DNA of 64,000 bases, from the NCBI RefSeq assembly GCF_001679785.1, contig NZ_CP016286.1, forward strand, positions 2,790,001 through 2,854,000, in the 5' to 3' direction. The notes beneath the pieces were generated by a model that was not told the origin of the DNA, did not search any database, and saw nothing but the letters and a program-made list of their open reading frames with translations. Numbering within the stretch: the first letter of the stretch is position 1; each line of letters starts with the position of its first letter. This DNA is from Rhizobium leguminosarum. GTDB taxonomy: Bacteria > Pseudomonadota > Alphaproteobacteria > Rhizobiales > Rhizobiaceae. Below, in pieces: positions 27,700 to 37,041 of the stretch. A program made the position numbers and the translations under genes.

Positions 27700-29234
27700 T
27701 GTCTCTTCTCCCCTGAGCGCATGATAGCGCGCATGATAGTTTCCTGGCTTGCTTCTCCCTTCGGCAATTCCGCGACGATGCGTCCTTCGTTCATCACGTA
27801 GATGCGGTCACATGTGCCAAGCAGTTCGGGCATTTCCGATGAGATCATCAGAACGCCCTTTCCATCGGCGGCAAGCTGGTTGATGATAGTATAGATTTCG
27901 TACTTTGCGCCAACGTCGATGCCGCGGGTCGGCTCGTCGAGGATCAAAATATCGGGATCGGAAAACAGCCACTTCGAGAGCACGACCTTCTGCTGGTTGC
28001 CGCCCGAAAGATTGACCGTTTCCTGGAAGACGCCAGAGGAGCGGATGCGCAGCTTCGACCGGTAATCGGTCGCGACCCTCATCTCCTTGATGTCGTCGAT
28101 GACGCTATTGCTCGAAATCCCATTGAGGTTGGCAAGCGTCGTATTGTGCAGGATGCTGTCGCTGAGCACGAGACCGAGTTGCTTGCGGTCCTCGGTGACA
28201 TAGGCAAGACCGGCGTCGATCGCCTTGCGCACAGTGCTGACATCGACAGCCTTGCCATTGACGAAGACCTCGCCGCTGACTTTGTGGCCATAGGATTTGC
28301 CGAAAACGCTCATGGCGAATTCGGTGCGGCCGGCGCCCATGAGACCGGCAATGCCGACGACCTCGCCCTTGCGGACGTTGACGTTGATGTCGTGCAGCAC
28401 TTGGCGGTCGCGGTGCTGTTGGTGATAGGCGTTCCAGTTCTTCACTTCGAAGATCGTCTCGCCGATCGGCACGGAGCGCGGCGGATAACGGTCGGCCAGA
28501 TCTCGGCCCACCATGTTCTTGATGATGATGTCTTCGCTGATCTCGTCCGTGTGACAGTCGAGCGTCTTGACGGTCATGCCATCGCGCAGGACAGTGATCT
28601 GGTCGGCGACCTTACGGATCTCGTTCAGCTTGTGGGAAATGATGATCGAAGTGATGCCCTGATTGCGGAACTCGATCAGCAGATTGAGCAGTGCGTCCGA
28701 GTCCTTCTCATTGAGCGAAGCGGTCGGCTCGTCGAGGATGAGCAGCTTGACGCTCTTCGACAGCGCCTTGGCGATCTCGACGAGTTGCTGCTTGCCGACG
28801 CCGATATCGGTGACCAGCGTGTTTGGAGATTCGCGCAGGCCCACCTTGGTGAGCAGCTTCTTCGTGCGGTTGAACGTCTCTTCCCAGCTGATGACGCCGT
28901 TCTTGGCATTCTCGTTGCCGAGGAAGATGTTTTCGCCGATCGACAGCAGCGGCACGAGCGCCAGCTCCTGGTGGATGATGACGATGCCGATTTCTTCGGA
29001 ATCCTTCAGGACCTTGAAGTTGCGCGTCTCGCCTTCATAGACGATGTCGCCTTCATAGCTTCCTGTCGGATAGACGCCCGATAGCACTTTCATCAGGGTC
29101 GATTTACCGGCCCCGTTTTCGCCTACCAACGCGTGGATCTCACCCTGGCGAACCTTGAGGTTCACATTCTCCAGCGCCTTGACGCCCGGGAACGTCTTGG
29201 TGATGCTCCGCATTTCGAGGATGGTATTGTCCAT
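27696..29234 (-). CDS. gguA: sugar ABC transporter ATP-binding protein GguA
   Basis: 512 residues with two fused nucleotide-binding domains: Walker [10 protein letters not shown], Walker [12 protein letters not shown] in the first, and a signature [15 protein letters not shown] plus [13 protein letters not shown] in the second. The second Walker A is degenerate (GLMGAGRTE), as usual in this MglA/XylG-like class. ATG at 29234 is chosen over a TTG six bases upstream. It is co-transcribed with chvE after a hairpin. Confidence 0.92.
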   Translation of the reverse strand: MDNTILEMRSITKTFPGVKALENVNLKVRQGEIHALVGENGAGKSTLMKVLSGVYPTGSYEGDIVYEGETRNFKVLKDSEEIGIVIIHQELALVPLLSIGENIFLGNENAKNGVISWEETFNRTKKLLTKVGLRESPNTLVTDIGVGKQQLVEIAKALSKSVKLLILDEPTASLNEKDSDALLNLLIEFRNQGITSIIISHKLNEIRKVADQITVLRDGMTVKTLDCHTDEISEDIIIKNMVGRDLADRYPPRSVPIGETIFEVKNWNAYHQQHRDRQVLHDINVNVRKGEVVGIAGLMGAGRTEFAMSVFGKSYGHKVSGEVFVNGKAVDVSTVRKAIDAGLAYVTEDRKQLGLVLSDSILHNTTLANLNGISSNSVIDDIKEMRVATDYRSKLRIRSSGVFQETVNLSGGNQQKVVLSKWLFSDPDILILDEPTRGIDVGAKYEIYTIINQLAADGKGVLMISSEMPELLGTCDRIYVMNEGRIVAELPKGEASQETIMRAIMRSGEKRQ

Positions 29235-29289
29235 AGTCAAAGTTCCAGCGCCTCCGGCCGTCGAGCGGCCGGGCGATCATAAAATCGAA

Positions 29290-29319
29290 GACCGGAACCC
29301 GCAAGCACGGGTTCCGGTC
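29290..29319 (-). terminator. intercistronic hairpin between chvE and gguA
   Basis: Perfect 12-bp stem GACCGGAACCCG/CGGGTTCCGGTC with a 6-nt loop, 8 bp beyond the chvE stop and without a long T-run. Such hairpins often protect the binding-protein mRNA or partly end transcription so that it exceeds the transporter mRNA. Confidence 0.7.
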
Positions 29320-29326
29320 CCTCTCA

Positions 29327-30391
29327 TTACTTCAGCTTGTCTTCGGTGTAGTAACCGCCGTCGACGAGGATCTGCTTGTAGTTGGTCTTGTCGACAGCAA
29401 CCGGCTTCAGCAGATAGGACGGAACGATCTTGACGCCGTTATCGTAGGTCTTCGTATCGTTGACCTCGGGCTCCTTGCCGGACATGACCGCATCGACCAT
29501 GGCAACAGTGACCTTGGCGAGTTCGCGGGTGTCCTTGAAGACCGTCGAGTGCTGTTCGCCAGCAATGATCGACTTGACCGACGGAACTTCGGCGTCCTGA
29601 CCGGAAACAACCGGGAGCGGCTGGTCCGGAGTGCCATAGCCGACGCCCTTCAGCGACGAGATGATGCCGATCGACAGACCGTCATAGGGAGACAGGACCG
29701 CATCGACCTTGGCGTCGGTGTAGTTGGCCGAAAGCAGGTTGTCCATGCGGGCTTGGGCCGTTGCAGCGTCCCAACGCAGCGTGCCGACCTTGTCCATGCC
29801 GGTCTGGCCGGACTTCACGACGAGCTTGCCGCTGTCGATGTAGGGCTGCAGGACGGACATTGCGCCATCATAGAAGAAGAAGGCGTTGTTGTCGTCCGGC
29901 GAGCCGCCGAACAGTTCGATGTTGAACGGGCCCTTGCCATCCTTGAGGCCGAGGGCGTCAACGATGGAGCCAGCCTGCAGAACGCCGACCTGGAAATTGT
30001 CGAACGTCGCATAGTAGTCGACGTTGGCCGAGTCGCGGATCAGACGGTCATAGGCGATGACCTTGATGTTGGCGTCATGAGCCTTCTGGAGAACGTCGGA
30101 AAGCGTCGTGCCGTCGATCGAAGCGATGACGAGAACCTTGGCACCCTTGGTGACCATGTTTTCGATCTGCGAAAGCTGGTTCGGAATATCGTCGTCAGCA
30201 TACTGCAGGTCGGTCTTGTAGCCGGCGGCCTCGAGCTGCTTGACGATGTTGTTGCCGTCGTCGATCCAGCGAGCCGAAGACTTCGTCGGCATTGCGATAC
30301 CGACAAGCCCCTTGTCCTGCGCCATGGCAGGCATAACGAACGAAGCGACGCCGAAGGCGGCCGCAGCCATCAATGAGATAATGGATTTCAT
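29327..30391 (-). CDS. chvE: periplasmic multiple-sugar-binding protein ChvE
   Basis: 354 residues with a signal peptide (about 1-24, cleavage after AMA) and a galactose/arabinose-binding type I periplasmic fold ([35 protein letters not shown]). Agrobacterium ChvE binds arabinose, galactose, glucose and related sugars, delivers them to GguAB, and signals to a histidine kinase in virulence. Here it heads the ggu-ara operon, divergent from gbpR. Confidence 0.95.
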   Translation of the reverse strand: MKSIISLMAAAAFGVASFVMPAMAQDKGLVGIAMPTKSSARWIDDGNNIVKQLEAAGYKTDLQYADDDIPNQLSQIENMVTKGAKVLVIASIDGTTLSDVLQKAHDANIKVIAYDRLIRDSANVDYYATFDNFQVGVLQAGSIVDALGLKDGKGPFNIELFGGSPDDNNAFFFYDGAMSVLQPYIDSGKLVVKSGQTGMDKVGTLRWDAATAQARMDNLLSANYTDAKVDAVLSPYDGLSIGIISSLKGVGYGTPDQPLPVVSGQDAEVPSVKSIIAGEQHSTVFKDTRELAKVTVAMVDAVMSGKEPEVNDTKTYDNGVKIVPSYLLKPVAVDKTNYKQILVDGGYYTEDKLK

Positions 30392-30661
30392 TTCTCTCTC
30401 CCTTGTTAATAGACGGCGGACGAAAAATCGCCCGCCCCGAAACTGTGGCAGGTTCCGTATTGGATAGTTACTTCAGATGGTGAGAAACGAAGTAGGTCTC
30501 CTCCACGATCTCACACGTGTTGAGTGCCAACCAGCACACGGCGGCAAACTGGTATGGATTCCTATAACTGTCAAATAGAATAAGTGGTAATATGCATAAC
30601 AATTTTGGTATATCGTTAAAAAGTATTACTTTTGATGGAGCGCAGTGAGGAGGTTGCAACC
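30392..30661. promoter_or_regulatory. divergent chvE/gbpR control region
   Basis: 270 bp between two opposed starts, where LysR-type GbpR is expected to bind. The AT-rich part is 30560-30640, with an 8-bp palindrome TATGCATA at 30591 and two GGTA-type direct repeats (GGTAATATG at 30587, GGTATATCG at 30607) about two helical turns apart. No single convincing T-N11-A site was picked. Confidence 0.5.
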
Positions 30662-31666
30662 ATGACGATTGTTTCCGAGCCATTTTCAATGGATCACGTC
30701 GATATCCACAGCGATAATTTCGGCGATGACAGCCTTTTACGTGCAGGACTTAAGCTGAATCACCTGCGCATGATCGTCGCAATCGAAGATAGCGGACAGA
30801 TTTCCGCCGCAGCCGACGTTCTGAACATTTCGCAGCCCGCCGCATCGCGCATGTTGTCCGAAATGGAATCGATTACCAAGACGTCGCTCTATGAGCGGGT
30901 GGCCCGCGGCGTGGTGCTGACGACCTTCGGTGCAGCGCTTGCCCGCAGGGCTCGGAAGATCCTCCTGGAGCTGCGCGAGGCGAGCCGCGAGATCGGTGAA
31001 TTGAAAAGCGGCAAAGGCGGCTCGGTCTTCATCGGCGCGGTGACGGCGCCGGCCATGAGCCTCGTCGTTCCGGCAATCAACAAGGTGCGCAAGGCCTATC
31101 CCGGCATCGAGATCAACATCCAGGTGGAGACAAGCAACGTGCTTGCCCGCGAGCTGCTCGCCGCCCGCCATGACTTCATCATCGGCCGCATTCCCGATGA
31201 TCTCAATCCGCGCCTGTTCGAGGTGACGGAGATCGGCATCGAGCGGGCCTGCCTGATCGTGCGCAGCAGCCATCCGCTTATGAAGCAGAAGACGAGCGGC
31301 CTCGCCGACGTCAGGGATTACGACTGGGTGTTCCAGCCGCCCGGCACGCTGCTGCGCCGCACGATCGAGGACGTCTTCCTGTCGCGCGGCGTGGCGTTGC
31401 CGGAGAACATCGTCAACACCTCCTCGCTGCTTCTGACCTGCGCCATCATCTGCGAAACCGATGCGATTGCTCCCGTCGCCGTCGACGTCGCCCAGTTCCT
31501 TGCCAGCCAGGGCTCGAATGCCTCTGATGTGCGCATGCTGCCGATCGATTTCGACATCAACGTCAAGCCCTACAGCATGATCACGGCCAGGGAACGGGCG
31601 CTGCCGCCGAGTGCAAGGCTGCTCTACGACATCATCATCGAGGAGAGCCGCAAGCAGGCCGGCTGA
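30662..31666 (+). CDS. gbpR: LysR-family regulator GbpR
   Basis: 334 residues: an N-terminal winged helix (LRMIVAIEDSGQISAAADVLNISQPAASRML) and a periplasmic-binding-like effector domain. It equals the galactose-binding-protein regulator that controls chvE in Agrobacterium and lies divergent from chvE in the same way. ATG 30662 has GAGGAGG 7 nt upstream; an in-frame ATG at 30632 lacks this. Confidence 0.92.
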   Translation: MTIVSEPFSMDHVDIHSDNFGDDSLLRAGLKLNHLRMIVAIEDSGQISAAADVLNISQPAASRMLSEMESITKTSLYERVARGVVLTTFGAALARRARKILLELREASREIGELKSGKGGSVFIGAVTAPAMSLVVPAINKVRKAYPGIEINIQVETSNVLARELLAARHDFIIGRIPDDLNPRLFEVTEIGIERACLIVRSSHPLMKQKTSGLADVRDYDWVFQPPGTLLRRTIEDVFLSRGVALPENIVNTSSLLLTCAIICETDAIAPVAVDVAQFLASQGSNASDVRMLPIDFDINVKPYSMITARERALPPSARLLYDIIIEESRKQAG

Positions 31667-31727
31667 GGACACCCGCAAGCCCTGCGCCATCTTGCTCTCT
31701 TTTAATGCACGCGTCGAAAGGGAGCGC

Positions 31728-32231
31728 ATGCTGTTCGGACAGTCGGTATTTCAATCAGTCCTCGAGCGACTGAAGGCGGAGGACGAGACGGACGAAGACG
31801 CCGAGGCGCGCGCGGCCCATCGGGTGCCCGGCCTCGGCACCGGGCTTGCGTTCGATGTCATGGCCCTCGATGTCATGGCCCTCGATGTCATGGAAGGCGT
31901 CTCGGCCGCCTCGCAACGCGTCGGCCAGGCCTATTTCGACAATCTGGATCTTGATGCTGCCGCCGCGATCGCAGAGGAACCGGCGACTGCGCCTCCACCC
32001 GAGCCCGTCATGCCGGACCATCTCGCCCGCATCGCTCCGGAAGAGATTGCTGCAGAACTGGCGATCGCTGCCGCCGATACCCAACAGACGCTGAACGAGA
32101 AGCGGCGCGCCTTTGCCAAGGCCAATCATCCTGATGGAGTCGCAGAGCCTTTCCGCGACAATGCCAACAGGCGCATGATGATCGCCAATCTACTGATCGA
32201 CGAGGCAATGCGCCGCCTGCCGCACAGCTGA
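31728..32231 (+). CDS. J-domain-like protein of unknown function
   Basis: 167 residues. The C-terminal part (about 120-165, NEKRRAFAKANHPDG...ANLLIDEAMRRL) resembles helices II-III of a DnaJ J domain and retains the HPD tripeptide. Helix I is not obvious, so DnaK stimulation is uncertain. A 15-bp tandem repeat near residues 42-55 encodes DVMAL units. The start ATG has AAAGGGAG upstream. No neighbour suggests a partner. Confidence 0.6.
   Translation: MLFGQSVFQSVLERLKAEDETDEDAEARAAHRVPGLGTGLAFDVMALDVMALDVMEGVSAASQRVGQAYFDNLDLDAAAAIAEEPATAPPPEPVMPDHLARIAPEEIAAELAIAAADTQQTLNEKRRAFAKANHPDGVAEPFRDNANRRMMIANLLIDEAMRRLPHS
31851..31893 (+). repeat. in-frame 15-bp tandem repeat, about 2.9 copies
   Basis: The unit is YTCGATGTCATGGCC, repeated without frameshift inside the J-like gene, encoding FDVMA-LDVMA-LDVM. 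Copy number could vary between strains by slippage. Confidence 0.85.
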
Positions 32232-32540
32232 AGCTTTCTCGTAAACGCAGGCAAAGGTTCCGAGGCTTTGGAAGAGCCGCCGTTTCCGGCTCGATTCGCG
32301 AACTCTATATCGGCTGTTTTTCCCACGCTTCACCCGGTGCCCATGGCACGCAGTTGGATTCTTTCGCGCTCGGGTAGCAGATAAGTCTGCCGCTTTTTGC
32401 TACCGGCAATAGCATATTTCGGGACCCCAGTAGACCATGCCTACTCCCTTTTTGGTAGGCCGTAGCTATTTAGCGAAATTGAATGCGATACAACCTCTTG
32501 TAACATAGGGCGGTGCAAATGTTTTCAGGAGACCGCCGAC
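32232..32540. other. 309-bp intergenic region upstream of the Hint gene
   Basis: Likely holds the Hint-gene promoter. It contains short inverted repeats (GGTAGC...GCTACC at 32374-32413; CCTAC...GTAGG at 32443-32460). AGGAG lies 9 nt before the ATG at 32541. No RNA gene recognised. Confidence 0.45.
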
Positions 32541-33422
32541 ATGTCATCTACCGAAGATCCGAAGCTGCCACGCAACACTGCGCGCAGACATTTTCTAGGT
32601 GTAGCCGCAGCCGCCGGTGCTCGTTTTGCCGGCGTGGCAGCCTTGGCCACAGCAATTTCCACCTCTCCGGCCAACGCGCTGGGGCGGCTTTGGGGACGGG
32701 GCGGCTCCGGTGGAGGCAGAGGCGGAGGCTCGGGCGGGAGCGGTGGCTCAGGCGGAAGTGGTGGTGGTGGCGGCAGCGGGAGCGGCCCAAATTGCTTCCT
32801 GCGGGGAACGGCGATCCTCACGGATTGCGGCGAGAAGCCTGTCGAGACTCTCAGCATCGGCGATCGCGTTGCCCTTCCTGACGGCAGCACCCGTCCGGTA
32901 AAGTGGGTCGGCCGCCAAAGCTTCAAGAAGAGCGGCGCGCGCTGGCCCAACGACGTCGTGCCGATCCGGGTTTCCCGCCACGCACTGGACGGGCAAACAC
33001 CCCATTCGGATCTCTATCTGTCGCCTGGCCATGCGCTCTACCTGAACGGCATTCTGATCCAGGTGAAGGACCTCGTGAACGGCAAGACGATTGCATCGGT
33101 CACTCCCGCCGCCGACGGATCGATCGAGTACTATGCCGTCATGCTCGACACGCACGAAGTTATCCTTGCCGAAGGTGCTGAGACCGAGTCCTTCCATCTG
33201 AAGAACAACAATCACGAGAACTTCTGCAATTTTGCAGAGTACGAGCGTCTCTATGGCAAGGAACGCATCGTGATGACATCCTTCGCGCCGTTGCTGGGAG
33301 GTGGCTGGTCACATTTGAAAGCGCTTCTCCTGCTCGGCGTTTCGCCGCTGGTACCGATGCACGATCCATTCGGGAATGCCTGCGAAAAGATCGACGCGCA
33401 AGCCAAGGAACTGTCACTCTGA
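32541..33422 (+). CDS. Tat-exported Hint-domain protein
   Basis: 293 residues. A twin-arginine signal (ARRHFLGVAAAAG, cleavage near ANA at about 46) is followed by a Gly/Ser-rich linker (about 48-83) and a Hint_2 (hedgehog/intein-type) domain that begins at Cys in NCFLRGTAILTDCGEKPVETLSIGDRV and includes LSPGHALYL and DTHEVILAEG. The conserved first Cys and a later His are present, but there is no C-terminal extein, so protein splicing is unlikely; autocleavage or an ester-transfer role is possible. It stands alone. Confidence 0.82.
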   Translation: MSSTEDPKLPRNTARRHFLGVAAAAGARFAGVAALATAISTSPANALGRLWGRGGSGGGRGGGSGGSGGSGGSGGGGGSGSGPNCFLRGTAILTDCGEKPVETLSIGDRVALPDGSTRPVKWVGRQSFKKSGARWPNDVVPIRVSRHALDGQTPHSDLYLSPGHALYLNGILIQVKDLVNGKTIASVTPAADGSIEYYAVMLDTHEVILAEGAETESFHLKNNNHENFCNFAEYERLYGKERIVMTSFAPLLGGGWSHLKALLLLGVSPLVPMHDPFGNACEKIDAQAKELSL

Positions 33423-33564
33423 CAGGACGGGAATGCGCCGGGGATCGGGCTGGCTGCACGTGAAGCCGTGCGTCGGTTTTGTGATCGTATCAAACAAAGA
33501 CATCAAGCGTGGCGCGCATCGGAAGATCGCGGCGCGCTTCGATTGTTCGGCCTTCTTCTCTTCA

Positions 33565-33786
33565 TCAACTGCCGGCTCGTCCCCCGTCTGCATCATCGGG
33601 TGTGACGACTGCCGCCGTCTCCGGCGGCTTCGGATCGAAGGCCCAGATCAGCATATAGCCAGATCAGCATATAGAAGGAATAGACACCCGCACCGCCGGC
33701 CAGCATGCCCGCGCCAATCACCCCCGACGGTGTTGCCCTGCCCTTCGCGACAATGCGACGAAGCGCTGCGGCGAATCGCCCGCTGA
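33565..33786 (-). pseudogene. broken tandem copy of the small membrane-protein gene
   Basis: Reading leftward, residues LAGGAGVYSFYMLIW match LAGGAGAYSFYILFW of the intact gene at 33787-34068. A perfect 16-bp duplication (unit CAGATCAGCATATAGM on the plus strand, 33645-33676) then shifts the frame. Removing one unit restores AFDPKPPETAAVVTPDDAD, parallel to TFKPQPPATEPVVQPDAEE in the intact copy. The N-terminal part and a start codon are not recognisable. It directly follows the stop of the intact gene. Confidence 0.7.
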
Positions 33787-34068
33787 TTATTCCGCCTGCC
33801 CGTCCTTGGAAGGCTTTTCGGCGGTCGCCGCAGGCCCTTCTTCTTCTTCGGCGTCAGGCTGCACGACCGGCTCGGTGGCCGGCGGCTGCGGCTTGAAGGT
33901 CCAGAACAATATATAGAAGGAATAGGCACCCGCCCCGCCCGCGAGCACGCCCCAGAACGGATCGCCAGTGACGAACTCGACCACGGCCCAGCCGAAGCAG
34001 ACGGCAACGATGGCAACTCGCACCCAGAGGCGCCGGTATGCCGGATGGTTCGGATCGATCAGCTGCAT
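33787..34068 (-). CDS. small inner-membrane protein of unknown function
   Basis: 93 residues: a short N-terminal segment (MQLIDPNHPAYRRLWVR), two hydrophobic helices (about 17-35 and 40-58) and an acidic, Pro/Glu-rich cytoplasmic tail. The ATG at 34068 has GGGG 4-7 nt ahead of the start region; a longer open frame to 34338 runs through a repeat element and is ignored. A frameshifted paralogue follows downstream. Confidence 0.72.
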   Translation of the reverse strand: MQLIDPNHPAYRRLWVRVAIVAVCFGWAVVEFVTGDPFWGVLAGGAGAYSFYILFWTFKPQPPATEPVVQPDAEEEEGPAATAEKPSKDGQAE

Positions 34069-34123
34069 CTTTACCCCGCGGTCGGATATGTCGCACTGCC
34101 CTCGGCCTGTGCCGCGCTTGTCT

Positions 34124-34232
34124 CTAAAGCCTTTCCTGGCCAGATTAAAGTATTCTGTTGGCTCAAACGGTATCGAATGTTCGAAAGGCCGGCTCCGGCA
34201 GAACGCTTCAATTCGAGCGGGAAATGCTCTGG
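34124..34232. mobile_element. short MITE-like element related to 1875-2228
   Basis: The left end AAGCCTTTCCTGGCCAGATT is close to the left end of the 354-bp element, and TATTCTGTTGGCTCAAACGG is shared exactly or nearly so. The right end (CAGAACGCTTCAATTCGAGC..) is an imperfect inverted match. At 109 bp it is mostly terminal repeats, like a deletion derivative. Confidence 0.6.
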
Positions 34233-34349
34233 TTCGAATCTTGCAAATGTGAAAGATCCGAGGCCTTGACGCGACGCAGAGAAGGTGGAATGAAAATTCC
34301 AGAAATTTGACAATTCGGTTTATTTGTTCCGAATTCAAGGGAGGTTGGA

Positions 34350-35342
34350 ATGACAGTGAGATTTGGTCTTCTTGGCACCGGCCGCATCGGCAAGGTTCAT
34401 GCGAAGGCTGTCAGCGGCGACGCCAATGCAAAGCTCGTCGCGGTCGCCGACGCCTTTCCGCAGGCAGCCGAAGCCATCGCCTCCGCCTATGGCTGCGAGG
34501 TCCGCACCATCGAGGCGATCGAGGCAGCCAAGGACATCGACGCCGTCGTCATCTGCACGCCGACGGATACCCATGCCGATCTGATCGAGCGCTTCGCCCG
34601 CGCCGGCAAGGCGATCTTCTGCGAAAAGCCGATCGATCTCGACGTCGCCCGCGTCAAGGCCTGCATCAAGGTGGTGGAAGAGACCGGCGGCAAGCTGATG
34701 GTCGGCTTCAACCGCCGATTCGACCCGCATTTCATGGCGGTCCGCAAGGTCATCGACGACGGCAAGATCGGCGATGTCGAGATGGTGACGATCACCTCGC
34801 GCGACCCCGGCGCCCCGCCGGTGGATTACATCAAGCGCTCGGGCGGTATCTTCCGCGACATGACGATCCACGATTTCGACATGGCCCGCTTCCTGCTCGG
34901 CGAAGAACCGGTCTCGGTGCTGGCGACCGCCGCCGTGCTCGTCGACAAGGCGATCGGCGAAGCCGGCGACTATGACAGCGTTTCGGTGATCCTGCAGACG
35001 AAATCCGGCAAGCAGGCCGTCATCTCCAACTCCCGCCGCGCCACCTATGGCTATGACCAGCGCATCGAGGTGCATGGCGCAAAGGGCATGGTCGCGGCTG
35101 AAAACCAGCGTCCTATTTCGATCGAAGTCGCAAACGGCGAAGGCTACACCCGCCCGCCGCTGCACGATTTCTTCATGACGCGCTACACCGAAGCCTATGC
35201 CAACGAGATCGCCGGCTTCATCGCCGCGATCGAGAAGGGCAGCAAGATCTCTCCATCGGGCGCCGATGGTCTCGCAGCGCTGGCACTCGCCGATGCCGCA
35301 GTCCTGTCCGTCAAGGAAGGCAAGCTCATCAAGATCGGCTGA
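34350..35342 (+). CDS. iolG: inositol 2-dehydrogenase
   Basis: 330 residues of the GFO/IDH/MocA family: NAD site GLLGTGRIGKVHAKA, EKPID with the catalytic Lys, and DMTIHDFDMARF with the Asp/His pair used by myo-inositol dehydrogenases. It oxidises myo-inositol to 2-keto-myo-inositol. GGGAGG lies 6 nt before the ATG. Other iol genes are not in the window. Confidence 0.9.
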   Translation: MTVRFGLLGTGRIGKVHAKAVSGDANAKLVAVADAFPQAAEAIASAYGCEVRTIEAIEAAKDIDAVVICTPTDTHADLIERFARAGKAIFCEKPIDLDVARVKACIKVVEETGGKLMVGFNRRFDPHFMAVRKVIDDGKIGDVEMVTITSRDPGAPPVDYIKRSGGIFRDMTIHDFDMARFLLGEEPVSVLATAAVLVDKAIGEAGDYDSVSVILQTKSGKQAVISNSRRATYGYDQRIEVHGAKGMVAAENQRPISIEVANGEGYTRPPLHDFFMTRYTEAYANEIAGFIAAIEKGSKISPSGADGLAALALADAAVLSVKEGKLIKIG

Positions 35343-35452
35343 CGGCCCTCTCCCGACCGGAAGCCATGCATGAGATGGCCGGGCGGTTGCCCGGCCATTT
35401 CGCGTTCCAGAGATCTTTTGGCCAACGGCGTGCCGCGGTCGCCCCCCTCTGC

Positions 35453-35601
35453 CCTGCCGGGCATCTCCCCCACAGGTGGGGAGATTGGCTGGGCGCACTG
35501 GCTTCCCCAAACAATCAGCGTCCAGCGCGGCGAAACGGTAGATGGGCAAGAAGGTTTAGCCACTTGTGATCTCCCCACCTGTGGGGGAGATGCCCGGCAG
35601 G
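35453..35601. repeat. 33-bp perfect inverted repeat pair, interrupted by an IS
   Basis: Arms at 35453-35485 and 35569-35601 are exact inverted copies (CCTGCCGGGCATCTCCCCC...), each itself containing CCCCCACAGGTGGGG, with 83 bp between. The left arm continues outward as GCCCCCCTCTGCC. The matching outer part of the right arm (GCCAGAGGGGGGC) is found only after the IS element, at 36937-36949. Confidence 0.8.
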
Positions 35602-36933
35602 TGTCCGACCCGGATAGATAGGTAACAGAACGGACCGTTTACATAGGTGACAGTTCTCTGACAGCCGGGAGGACCCGGCGATGGTTTGGAGAGAGACTGG
35701 CATCATGGACGAGCGGCTGCGCTTTGTTGGGGAATGTCTTGCGGGCGAGGAGACGATGACGGCGCTGTGTGCTGCCTACGGGATATCGCGCAAGACGGGC
35801 TACAAATGGTTGGAGCGGTATCGGGCGCTCGGGCCTGCGGGGCTTATCGACCTGCCGCGGGCGCCGCTTGAGCACGGGCGGGCAACGGCGGCGGAGCTGG
35901 TGGCGCGGATCGTGGCGGAGAAGGAGGCGAATCCGCAGTGGGGGCCGAAGAAGGTGCTGGCGCGGCTGAAGCGGTCGGCGCCGCAGCTTTGCTGGCCGGC
36001 GGCCTCGACGATAGGCGAGATCCTGAAGCGCCACGGGCTGGTCGGGCGCCGGCGGCATCGCTGGCGGGCGGCTGGTTGCGGCCCGTTCGCACCGGCCAAC
36101 GGGCCCAATGCGGTGTGGAGCGCCGATTACAAGGGCTGGTTCCGGACCCGCGATGGGCGGCGCTGCGAGCCACTGACGGTGATGGATACGGCGAGCCGCT
36201 TTCTGCTGGCGCTGCAAGCCTGCGCGACGCCGGCCGAGGCAGAGGCCTGGCCGGTGTTCGAGCGGCTGTTTGCCGAGCACGGACTGCCGGAGCGCTTTCG
36301 CAGCGACAACGGTTCGCCCTTCGCGGCGATTGGCGTCACCGGGCTGACGACGCTTGCTGTGCGGTTCATCAAGCTCGGCATCGGCCTGGAGCGCATCCAG
36401 CCGGGCAAACCGCAGCAGAACGGCCGCCACGAACGCTTCCATCTGACGATGCTGCCGCTGGCCATGGCGCCGGAGGTCGACCATGCCGCGCAGCAGGCGG
36501 TCTTTGACGCATTTCGCCAGAATTACAACGCCGAGCGTCCACACGAGGCGCTCGCTATGGACGTGCCTGCTGATCATTACCGACCGTCACTGCGGCGCCT
36601 GCCCGACCGCCTGCCTGAACCGGACTATCCGGCCGAGGCGGCGGTGCGCCGGGTGCGCTCCAATGGCGAGATCAAATGGAACGGCGACCTCGTCTATGTC
36701 GCAGCAGCGCTGGCCGGCGAGGTCGTGGCGATCGAGGAGAATGAAGCGGGCATCTGGACGCTACGCTTCCATGCCCATCCGCTCGGCATCATCGACAGGA
36801 AGACCAAGCGGCTTGTCCGCCCCAGCGCCCTGCAACCCCGACCAGCCGGCGCAGGGGCGGACACTGGTTTACAAGGGGGAGAACTGTAACCCATCTATCC
36901 GGTTCAATCTGTTACCCATCTATCGGCTGGACA
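35602..36933 (+). mobile_element. IS481-type insertion sequence (first)
   Basis: 1332 bp running from TGTCC to GGACA. Both ends carry related inverted sequence with internal GATAGATRGGTAACAG motifs. One intact transposase gene lies inside. It splits the right arm of the palindromic repeat. No clear target duplication was seen. Confidence 0.8.
35681..36889 (+). CDS. IS481-family transposase
   Basis: 402 residues: an N-terminal helix-turn-helix (TALCAAYGISRKTGYKWLERY) and an rve-type DDE integrase core with Asp in VWSADYKGWF, Asp in RFRSDNGSPF and Glu in GRHERFH. Intact, so possibly active. Related to the second element at 42230-43536 but clearly different in sequence. Confidence 0.9.
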   Translation: MVWRETGIMDERLRFVGECLAGEETMTALCAAYGISRKTGYKWLERYRALGPAGLIDLPRAPLEHGRATAAELVARIVAEKEANPQWGPKKVLARLKRSAPQLCWPAASTIGEILKRHGLVGRRRHRWRAAGCGPFAPANGPNAVWSADYKGWFRTRDGRRCEPLTVMDTASRFLLALQACATPAEAEAWPVFERLFAEHGLPERFRSDNGSPFAAIGVTGLTTLAVRFIKLGIGLERIQPGKPQQNGRHERFHLTMLPLAMAPEVDHAAQQAVFDAFRQNYNAERPHEALAMDVPADHYRPSLRRLPDRLPEPDYPAEAAVRRVRSNGEIKWNGDLVYVAAALAGEVVAIEENEAGIWTLRFHAHPLGIIDRKTKRLVRPSALQPRPAGAGADTGLQGGEL

Positions 36934-37041
36934 CAAGCCAGAGGGGGGCTGGCACGGCACACCCCTCAAAGTCGCATACTACCGCACACTACCGACCGGC
37001 CCATTGCTGCTGCAATCACCACACGTCGGTTGAAAGAAACC

